The translations under genes were made by a program, and so were the position numbers. Of a DNA stretch of 64,000 nt, positions 12,901 through 24,900 are shown one piece after another. Origin of the DNA: Ctena decussata (taxonomy: Eukaryota > Mollusca > Bivalvia > Lucinida > Lucinidae); contig OZ022512.1 in assembly GCA_963989385.1 (NCBI GenBank), positions 31,631,574-31,695,573 on the forward strand, written 5' to 3'. Position 1 is the first letter of the stretch, and each line of letters starts with the position of its first letter. The notes beneath the pieces were generated by a model. That model saw only the letters and a program-made list of their open reading frames with translations, was not told the origin of the DNA and made no database searches.

Positions 12901-15900
12901 ACAGCTATTAAAATGAATGTCAAACACTGCAGAACTTGATCAGATTGTTCCTAAGGAGCAGTCTGATCTGGGTCTGTGCTGCATTCTTTGACTTTTTCTA
13001 ATCAAATACTAAGAATTTAGATCACTGGGAAATATAACAAACAACTCAATTTTCATTTTCAAATCTTTAGATAAAACAAAAATGATTCTCCTACAAACTG
13101 GTCATAGAAGTCATGAAACTCAAAAACAAAATCTCCTGACTATACCAATATAGTATTCATTTTTATTTTTTTGACAAAATAAAAAGATGAAGAAAAACTA
13201 TGCCCTCAAAACATCATATGAGACAGGACAAAACCAACAAACAAGGCATGTGCGCCCAGCAAAGACTCATATCAGCCTGGGCATCCGCCCAGTCTGATAC
13301 AATCTTCACAGTCCACATGGAGCAAGCTGAGAACCTCTGCTACCCTTTAAGCGCACAGCAAAGAATGTGGTCAAACTGGGCCATGCCAAGGCTAATCTGA
13401 GTCTTCACTGGGCGCTCATGTTACATTGTTGTTTTTCTCGTGTCGCGGCTCAATTAAACTGTTACCTTTTCCTACAATGACTAACGGTTTCTCAGCCACA
13501 GTGAGGATGTCAACTGCATTCTTTATATCTTCTGGACTGGCACATACTTTAGGAGGTGGGGGACACATTGGAAGATACCTTAAACATAAAGAAAAACAGA
13601 TTTATACTTTAAGATTTATGTCTAATGATTTCTTTTTAGATACCCTGGAGCCCCAGTAGCTCAGTACAAGGGCGTAGCTACCTATACGGCAAATACGCAA
13701 GTGCGTATTGAAATTTTGTCAAAATTGACAAAATTTCAAAACGCACCTGCATATTTGCATGCTGAAAATTTATAAATTAGACAAGATTTCAATACCAATT
13801 ACCAAAGTGGCTCAAATACTAGCTTTCCCTTCAAGAAGTAGAGAATAAAACATGGTTGTGCGTATTATGAAATTGCCCCTAGTTACGCCCCTGCAGTAGG
13901 TTAAAAGCTGGCCTACTGACTTAGTAGTCCCAGGTTCAATTTCCACTGAAGGCAACTCTTTCCAACAGTGACCAGGCTTACACTGCACACAGCCTTTCAT
14001 TATCACTCTCCCATCATCTTGATATGACTGAAATACTGTTGAAAAGGATGTAAAATCACAATGCATCAAACCATCCACCTAGATACCCTCTGTATATCAT
14101 GAAATTCATTTTATACCAGCTTAACCCTTTTTTGACCAGTGGACTTGTCCAGTCTTATCATTCAGATAATCCCATTACTAGTTTTAGGGGTTTCTGGTGA
14201 ATATTTTCACTTTTATTGTACTTTGCATAGAAATTCCTGTAAGCAAACAATGTAGACCCTGATCAGACGCCGCGTTTTGCGGCGTCTGAACTGGGTCTGC
14301 ACTGTTTGCATAATGTCCCCAAAACGGGTATCCGCTCTAAAAAGGGTTAATTTTAAAGAATTCCACCACCAATGACACTGAAACCTTTTTAATTTGAATC
14401 AAAAAGGATTATTGCATTTGGTCATGCTACATTCTGCACTTCAAATCATGGTTTCAAAAAAATGACTGGCTGACTTAGGGGATAACCATACCAAAAATTT
14501 TCTTTTGGGGAAACAAATCATCTGTTTTATGGTTGCCAATTTTATTTTATGGCAAACTTTAGAGGAGCCGTAAAACATAATTCTCAATCATAAAACGTAT
14601 GATTTATCTCCCCAAATGACAATTTCCAGTACAGTAACCCATTCTGATGCACTTTTAACATTTCACCTCTCAAAATGTACTAATCTGAACCTAAATCATG
14701 CACTTTTAGAAATGTAGAACCAAAGGTCAGCCAATGAGAAGCAATCTTAAGTATTAACATTGTGTTTCTAACAGTATCACAAATATACTGTTGCAAATAT
14801 CTGACATTATCCAATGAGATGTCACATTATAAATGAAAATGCCTTCCTTTAATGAACCTAAGTTGATGGTTGTCTTCATCTGCCAATGAGTGACAATCTC
14901 CAGGGCCCAGTGGCTCAAAGCATTGTTAGCCTACTGAGCTTGTTAAGAAGGCAATTCATTTCGGGGATAACTGTACTCAAAACTGTCATTTGTGGAGGTA
15001 AATCATCGTTTTATGGCCAGAAATTTATTTTGTTTTAGGGTGACTTGTCAGCAGGTCCATAAAATGCGATGTGGAACCATAAAACAGACAACTTACCTCC
15101 CCAAAAGACAATTTTCAATACAGTTATCCCCATACTAATGCACTTTTCACACATTCACCTTTAAAAGTTTGCTACTTTGAACCCATAGCAAGCGCTTTCA
15201 GTGATGTAAAACCAGACGTCAACCAATGAGAAGCAACAAAATGTAATGACATCGAGTTTCCGACAGTATATCGCAGGATATACTGTCGCAAATTTTTGAC
15301 GTTTTCCAATCAGATGTCATGTTACATACGTAAGTGCATTAGAATTAGTCTTTTACAACCTTATAGCCAAATATACTGAGATGTTGAGATGTTTGCAGGG
15401 CAAAAGCTTCTCATAATTTTTCAACAAAAAATATTGGCATATTTGAGATATTAACGTTTGAAATTTTAACATCTCGTTAACTAACAAGGTTGTTAGTTTT
15501 GAACAACTGCACATCAAACCGTTGCCATGATAACTGAGCAATGCAACAAAACAGTCATTGACAATCAGTTATGGCTACAACTGTTTGACGTAGAGACAAA
15601 CCGTGGCTCTTACAACTTTTCTGTACCAAAAATTCTGTGCATAAATGCTGTCAATTTACATTTACAACAAGAAGGAAATATGACCTGAAATAAGTGTAAA
15701 CATAAGAATTGTAGTTTTACTGTCCCACATCCTAGATGGAAGATGAAGCTAGCAGTCATCACTGAAAGTCTTCATGAAATACTTCATGCTTCATGAGATC
15801 TTAGCTCCTACCACTAGCTTCATCACCAAATGAATGTCGAAAATTAAAATCTGATTTAATTTAACTAATTCTAAATCTGACAAAATGGCATCTTGCAAAT

Positions 15901-18900
15901 ACTGGATACAAATAAATATCCTGCAAATATAACATGACCTGTCGGCATACAGCATAGATCAACTGACAGTCCCTTGTCCACCATATAATAGACTATAGAA
16001 ACAAAACTTCATAGCAAAGCAAGGCATAGGTGCCAATATCCACTCCATAATAACTGTAAAATTAAGCTAAAAGCTAATTTACAGCTATCTAAAGGCTTAG
16101 CTGGACTATAAAAGGGTGAAATAGGTAGCTTATATCAGTAATGGACAAATTTTGGATGTGGAGAGGCGTTCTGCCGAGCCTCTCCAGATGTACTGTTACA
16201 ACTTACTGAAATAAGGAGATTATCTCTGACAGTATTTCTCCAGACACCAAAAATTAACATCTCCAGCTGGTCATAAAACTACAATAATTGATCTGATTGG
16301 CTGTCCAGTGACTGAAGGAATTTACCTGGAAAATCATTGGCAGTCTTATCATCTCAGTGAACCTTGGGATTAATTGTTATCAGTAAAACAGTAACAACAC
16401 AATAGCTCCACCCACAAACAACTCTCAAACAGGTACCTGTATCCTTTGCCAGGTGGCACAGGGTCTAGGCATTTAAGACTGGTACTGCAACCTACCTGAC
16501 TTTTTCCTCATTCACCTTAGTCTGGACAAAATTTCCAGGAATATCTATGTAGCAAACACCAGGGCGTCCATATATACTGGTTCTGACTGCCTGCAATGTA
16601 CAATAAATTTTGTAATATTCTATGCCAACCTTGGCCATGTATTTAATTGGTAGATGTAGATACATGTAGATCCAGAGGTAGATTTCCTCATGAAAACCTA
16701 AGATACAAAAGATCAAAGTTTTGTGCTGAAATGTTTTATTTTTTTCTTCATTCTCCAGTAGAACAACTATTAAAGGAATCTTGTATAAAACCCTCTGAAA
16801 CTGAGGCCATTCTGAGCTGACATACAACAGACTTCCAGTGAAGAATAAGTAAGGACACAAAACACTGTAGACTACATATAGTTCATATAGTTCCTTTCAT
16901 ACACTATGTTTGGGGAAAGGCATAGTGCTATAAGGGAACAGCAAAATATTTTCTTTATTTTCTGTAATTTTGTCTTCTCACCTCTTCTTCTGTCTACTTC
17001 TTCTTCCCTTTCCTTTCATTGTGCCCTGCAGAATCATCTTTGCTAAGCCAGAAAACTTAGAGATGCTGCCAAACCAGCTGAGTGTTCATTTCTTGACCAA
17101 GGTCAGGAGCTTGTCATATTCTCTAATGGCTGCTTGGATCTTTATGTGAACATCCTCATTAGTTATATGGTCTTTGTACAAGGTGTTCAGTAACCTTCGG
17201 TAGCATCTAATCTCCAAGGCCTACATTCTTTTCTATAACTCTGCTATCAAAAGCACTGAGTGCATCAATTTCATCTTTGACCCCAGAGATATGTTGCTAT
17301 CCCTTCATGTTGGCAGCAGCTTTGTCAGAGCTACAGTGGCTTGTGCAATCCTTGACAAAAATTCTGGTTTTGAGCCATCATCTGAGACAACTGCTCCAAG
17401 GAAGTTGAAACTTGTTACCATTCTCAGCTTCTGTCCTATTAACTTGATCTCCCTTTTGGGTGCCATTGGTACCGTTTGTCATCAGTTTTGGCTTCTCAGC
17501 ACCTATGTCCATTTTATACCTTGTGCAGGTTTTGTTGAGACTTTCAATTAGGGCTTCCAGTTTTTGATCTTCCTCAGCAAACAGCGTCAATGGTGACAGG
17601 AAACCACAGATTGGTTATAGCACTGCTGCCTAAGCTTACCTTTCCATCATGTTCTTCCAGAGCATCAGGCATAATCCTTTCAAGGAAAATGTTGAAAGGG
17701 ATGGAAAAAGGCATCCTTGCCTTATTCTAAACCAGCTGTTATTCTAAACCGTTCTTGCATGCTGCCATTCATCTGAACTACATTCATAGCCTTGCAATAG
17801 AGGTGTTCAGTGGCTTGAACTAGATTTGCACTGATATTATACTTCTGTATGGTAACCACAAATGGTATTCCCATGAAGCTGCATGCCCTGTCAGATGCTT
17901 TTTTGAAATCTATGAAGACATGGTACATATTTTATTAAGATCTTTTGTAATCTGACTCATTGGAAGTTCAGTATGCTTACCTTTTCTACATAATATGGAA
18001 TCCTCTCAATCCTGCTAGGCTGACATGACAACTTTGTGTACATTCTTGATGCCTCAACCTGTGGATACTCTTGGAAGGCTCCCATTTTATCCTGGTCCTT
18101 CTCTGAGGAACCACCAATAACTATTAGGGGCCTGAAATCATGAGAGAATCCCTAGCTGTATACAGTTAATATCATAATATTATTATTATACCCTAAAAAT
18201 TCTAAAAATTGAGACGATTAGCATAATTGTCCTAAAAATGGAAAAAATCTGGTTATACAGTGCAGTAATGCATCCAAAAGATGCAGATGGAATGGCAAAC
18301 AGTGTAGACCCTGATCAGACTGCTCCTTAGGGAGCAGTCTTATCTGGGTCTGCACTGTTTGCTTTCCCCATCTGTTCCAATACTTAAACTTTTTATTGTT
18401 GTAACAGTATATTGGATATTCTAACACAGTGTGCCTATATATAAGCAATGGAAAGTTTCCGTGTTTCATTCTGCAGCAATTCACTGTTCCGGAGCATGTG
18501 AGTCTAATTGCTGATGTCACTGGATACGGCTGTTGTATTTGTGATGTTTTGAGATGTAAAACTGTAACGTCTCTTATTCTTTCTAAAACTGCCATAAAAA
18601 TGTATATTTATCTTAGATGCAGTCAAGAATATTGGCAGAAGCATGAATGCGCCAGCAGAAAAATTGTCAGAATTTGAATGAAAAGAATACTTTTTCATTG
18701 TTTTTTAGTGTTAGAATCGAAATGAGTAATAATTCACTGTTTGTCAGTCAGTTGTAAGTAGATATAGAGGATCTTACATGAGTGCTCATGCATTATTGCA
18801 TTTATTAAACGAGCTGGGGAAAAAAATAAGATGCGGGGCTATGCCGAGCATCTTATCGGTTTTCCCCCAACGAGTTTAATAAATTCAATAATAAAGGAGC

Positions 18901-21900
18901 ACGAATGCAAGATTCTATTTATCATATGACACTGACACTTTTGGAGAAGAAGTCATTTAAAGCAAAAGCTGACGACGGACGCACGACCAGACGACGGACA
19001 AAAACCGATCAAAATACCTCACCTTGAGCACAAACGTGCTCAGGTGAGCTAAAATAAAAGGCCATCGGCCAAGTGTCACCCGACGTTTGAAATGTGTCAC
19101 AAACTGCAGCCCTTTATTCAGTTTCAGAGTAACTATATGGCCAAAAACAGAAAATATGTGTATAACAGAACCTGGTCAGCAAATAATAACTGAAGCACAA
19201 TTACTGGGCCTCTATGAAGTTATAAAATACTTAAGTTTAGAAAGGGGCATTTATGTGTAAAACCAGAAAATATGTGTATAACAGAACCTGGTAAGCAAAT
19301 AATGATTGAAGCATAAGCAGAGACATATACCCCAATTACTGGGCCTCTATGAGGTTATAAAATACTTGAGTTCAGAACTGGGCGTATATGTGTAAAATCA
19401 GGCTACTGAAACTTTAGGCCCTTACAGAATGCCCAAAACATAAGACTGTATACCCAATAACAAAATAACAAGGGCCATAATCCTCCTAATATGAATCTGA
19501 TGAAAAAGAACAATGCATTTATGAAAATTCAGCCCATTAATATGAATAGTTAATATGAATCTGATGAAAAAGAACAATGCATTTATGAAAATTCAGCCCA
19601 TTAATATGAATAGTTTTTGAGTTATCCCTTTACCTTTAAGTGAATGTCTATTATCTATGAAAGGGGAATAACTCTGTCACTAATAAATTTAGCATATCCT
19701 AACAATAATCAGAATACTCAATTTACCAAATGCTAATAGCATACCAAATTTCAGCTCTCTCAGTCAAACGGTTCAAAAGTTGGAAAAATACCAAAAAACG
19801 ACAAAGGGCCATAACTTTGTAAAATATAAGACAATTGAAATTCAAAAATCACATGCACATCTTCAGATCATGATGAAACATTCTGCACAATTTCAAGTGA
19901 ATCTGATAAAAGATGTGACAGGAGTTGCGGGGACAAGGTCTGAGTCAGCAAGGGCCGTAACTCCATCAAAAATGGCCGAAACAAAAATAAAAAACCACAT
20001 GCACATCTTCATATCATAAAAATACAATCTGTAAAATTTCAAATCAATCCGATGAAAGACGTAGGAGGAGTTGCGGGGACAAGATTTCGGACAGACGGAC
20101 GGACGGAAGGACGGACGGACGGACTGACACACGGACGGACGAGGGTCATTTCTATAGTCCCCCTCCGCCTACTTCGGGTGACAATTAAGAAAAGCTTCCC
20201 AGAACAATAGTCAAACCTCTTACCCTACCGGGTAGGGGGCAATCGAAAACCCTCGAGCAATCAACAAACGTGGATAAAAAAACGTTAGAAACAGCGTTTT
20301 CAATTGCAAATTGGGGAAAATTTGTAATCGAAAACACTGTTTCTAACATTTTTTGATCCATCCTAATGGATTGTTAAGAGCGTTTTCAATTACAGCCTAC
20401 TCGGTGTGCTTACCCTACCATATCTGAGATTTTGAGACAGGTATTCTTTTGAAAGATTTCTACACATATTGAGCCAATTATGTGGCAATTGTCATCAAAC
20501 TGTCAAATGAAGTGTTATTTGGACACCAAGAGTATGTGTCTTAGCTTTGTTCATTTCTTAGGTACATTCCTTGCATCCAAAGGATCTAACTACCAGTAGT
20601 CAGAATTTGCTAAGCATCTGCCACTCCATAAAACTGAAACCCTTACTGACAAGCAAAATGAATGGACCATAAACCTGCATTGAAACAAAGAATGCATTGA
20701 ACAGACTACACAAATGCACACACTGGTGTCAGCCATTTTTGTTAGTATATACTTTAGGTGAATGATTACAATTTCAGGGCAAACAACTCTGCCATTTTCA
20801 TTTTTGTCTCCCCTCTCAATAGGGGTCAACTCTTACAGGAAAGAATTTGCTCCTCTTGGAGCAAATTCTTTCTTTTAAGAGTAGACCCCTTTTTAGAACC
20901 GTTTCACCACCCAAGGATTCAAACAGGAGTCACGAAAGTTGTATCCCTTTCTAAAATGGCAGAAAAGTATGTAGGCATACCAATACACCTTGATTTAAAC
21001 AGTATCGTATTCAAAATCTTTATATATCTATATACAATCAAACATAAACTATTGCATCGAGATCTGAACAAAAGCATAGTGATTATAAAGCTCATTACCT
21101 CATTAATTATCAACTACATCTTGAAGGCTGCTATACATATGGATGAGAAATGAAAATAAACTCTTCTAGTTCATAGTGTTTGAAGCTTACCAGCAGTTTT
21201 CCATGGCATTAGACATCCCAGCTAAGGCGTGAATGAGACCTGGGCCTGACACAACCAAGCAGACAGCTGGCCTGAAAATATAATCACACAACAGTATGTG
21301 CCATATCACACTTCCTGAGATAAATGGTACTTAATTTTACTTAATTTTGAAATACTGGAAGCTGTTTGAAACTTCTCAGCTTCCAACAAGATTTTCAGAC
21401 AAATCATTTGTTTAGTCATACAGTCAACTCTGGATATCTAAAACATTGATATCTCAAAGTGTTCTCTTATATCAAAGAATATATTTTGACACATTTTCTA
21501 TCACTCTTTGCATTTCAATTCCTCTTATCTCAAACTACTGCTATCTCAAAGTAAATTTTATGGGACCAGAAAATTTACTTAGAGGTATCAGGAGTTTGAG
21601 ACTAACTTCGACTTTGAGATATCGAGAGCTGACTGTATCTAATTGTAAAACAATGTAATAGTTCATTTATACATACAAGATACATATATACATATTTACC
21701 CTTTCGGTGTATAAGTTCACTACTATAGGTTTGGGGGTTTTTTGCCATTTTTTTTGCCATTTTTTTTTTTAAAATGGAGAAATTTATGTGACTTCCAATT
21801 TGCTTCTCCAGATGATAAAACTCTTCCCTACAGGGGTATACTCTTATAGGAAATAATTTGCTCTTAGAGGACCAATTTCTTTACGAGTTGGATTCCTTAA

Positions 21901-24900
21901 GAAGAGAGGCAAATTAAAACAAGAACGCCATGCAATGCAGTGTCTAGCCTGCCAGAGCAATGTCACAAAACAGAGCTAAACCTGAAAAGTCTACGAAAGT
22001 TTACGCTGCTGATGCCAACAACAACACTGAACAAGACCTGTCACAGGGACAGGATAGCTCGCCTGACAGCCCCTTGCCCATCACATAAAAAACTTAAACA
22101 TAAAACTTTAACATTTTGCTAACGCCGACGCAGACGCCACCGCTAACGCCAACGCCGGGGGTAGTGCAATAGCTCTTCCAGAACTCCATTCAGGCGAGTT
22201 AAAAAGTAAAATATTGATATATATGTCTCACTTCCACTAGTTGCTGGCTAGAAATGGTTATTTTTCCTGAAAGTGTAACCGTTCACCTTAAGATTACTTA
22301 CCTTCCTGTGAGGTAACCAATGGCTGAAGCAGCATAGGAGGCCTGAAAGAAAATCGAACAGTTATGTAAACACCATCATTACAGAGCTCCAGATAAGAGG
22401 GGTATTTGATGATAATTGAGGGATAATTTTTTTTATTTCTCATTTAAACCATATGTTGTGACCCCTCATCTGAACCGTCTCGTCGAGATGGTTCAGATGA
22501 GGGGTCACAACATATGTTTTTATTCAGAATTAACACAAATTATCCTTAATTATCACCAAATACACCCTCTTATCTAGTGCTCTGTCATTACTGGCAGGAA
22601 TCTCTGAGCCAACAATGTAAACCTCCATCAAATGGCTAAATATTATTATGAGAACTTGTAGTCCTACTTTACTGCGAAAATATAATTAATGCAATGAGAT
22701 GTGTTTAATCTGATCAACGGCTGCTCAGGAGTCAACAATTTTTTTTTTTTTTGGCAAATGGTTACCATTTCAGCTCCAGCAGTAGTCCAGCTCTGGACCG
22801 AAATTATTTCAGAAACAAAGTTTCTAATTTAGGTCCGTGAAAATTGAAACTTGTTTCTAGGTATTTTCCGGCCCAGAGCTGGGCTACTCCAGCAGGTTTT
22901 AATATATTACATTTGATGTCTGATTACAGATATACTCTTTTTCCATTACAACTGACACTCGATAACAAATTTAACATTTGAAAAAAGGTTACATTTGTAA
23001 TTATATGTATTCAAAGGTCCAGTGAGCAATATTATGCACTCCATGAAACACTCATTAAAAATGTACTTTGATTTAATCAGTTCTCAGAATAACAGAATTT
23101 CTTACACTTTAACAGGACCCTCTTTTTTAAAGATGTATTGATACACCTTCACATTTTTCTGCCGTTTTTACAAATGGAAACAACTTTCGAGCTTCCTATT
23201 CACTACTCTGGTTACCAAAACTGAAATTAAAACATTGCCAAACTGAATGGGGGTTACCTCAAACAGGAAAGAATTTGCTCCTAGGGGAGCAAATTCTTTC
23301 CTTTAAGAGTTGAAACCCACTGAAAAAATGGTAGAGTTGCTTCCCTTGAGAGTGTACCCATTTAATTTAAGATTTTATGGCTAATATATGTCACTTACAG
23401 CCTGCTCGTTCCTCATACCAATGTACTTGATACCAGCTGCTTGTGCTGCCATAGCAACTTCTATTACAGGGATGCCTACAATCCCAAACATGTACTCTAC
23501 TCCCTGAAAAATAGAAAGAAAAATATTTTACCATACAAACTTAAAAGCAATCACTGCTGCATTTGTATCATAGCAACTTCTCACCATTTGTTGCCATAGC
23601 AACTTCTCACCATTTGTTGCCATAGCAACATCACAGGTACTCCTGCAATCTTACTACCCCACCACTCTCTGTAAATAATGAGATAATAACAAGACACATA
23701 TTCAAATTTTACACTCCACTCTCTGAATATAGCATTTTCTCTGACAACAGGAATTCTGTGGGACACTGTGTCTCGCCTTTCTGCCTACTGTTCTGAGTGA
23801 CAGAAATAGAGTCAAACCAGAAGAAAACTTGACAAAAGTTTGCTACCGCTTTCGAACAAGCAATACAAATGCCTCCCTTTCTTCTAGTTGCACTGCAGAC
23901 AAGACAAAAAACTGAAATGTATAAGCCTTATAAGGGACCTTTCTAAATATACTTATCAAGGGAGTGCCTGAAATAATGTCAGAGTAAGCAGGCTGAAAAA
24001 GAAGTTTACCCTTCATAATAACAGTCTTTCACAAAACAACATGTAAAAAAATTTGAATACAACACTATCATGTAACTGCATGATCTTGCTGAGACTAAAC
24101 TACCAACAGAGCTCCAGATAAGAAGGGGTAATAGGGATAATTATTTCAAAACATATGTTGTGACCCCTCATCAGAACCATCTCACTGAGACAGTTCTAAT
24201 GGGGGGTCACAACATGTTTTCATTGAGAAATAAGAAAAATTATCTTTGAATTATCCCTGCTATCCCTTCTTGTCTGGAGCACTGTACCAAGATTGAAGAA
24301 ATATAAGGCTAATGAGCATGTAGGGGTCTACTCTTATTTAGACAAAATCATATTCTCTACCATATAGAACACACCCTCAGTCTTTATTGGTTTTATGACC
24401 CTGTTATGTCATAACCTATATGAAATGGGCTATTTCCTTTGATGAAACAGCAGAGTCACTGGACTGTTGCATTATAGGATTATGAGACCCAATAAACAAG
24501 AATATTTGTCTTTAAAGGAAATAATTTGGTGAAATTCCACATTCAAGTTCTTTATATATTGCACATGGATGGAATACTTACAGTTCACCTCCTCACGTGA
24601 TCTTGAAATTAGATCAAAGCAATCAAACTTAAACATGTTAAATCAACTTTTTTGGCTGGCCTCAAAAATATATCCATGGTCATATCCTGTCTAGTAAAAT
24701 ACACCCACAGGTGTAAATACATCCAACAACAATGTCCAATGGTTGGAGAGATATATTTCTATTTTTACGAAAAATTTTCCTGTGACCTTGGTAATTTTAA
24801 GGGGACATGGTCACAATCTATTCAGTTCATAGGCTTGTACTTATCATATATCCATGCAAGTTTGGGGAAAGTCCATGCAACTGTGATGATAATTGAATAG

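Noticed and set aside
13647..14079. Functional tRNA gene
   Set aside because: Only A- and B-box-like segments separated by a long insertion; no complete cloverleaf. SINE with target duplications fits better.
16591..16860. 122-codon minus-strand frame ending at 16492 taken as a separate gene
   Set aside because: Only its last 32 codons match HACL1 (exon 6). The rest begins before a good acceptor at 16591 and is intron read-through.
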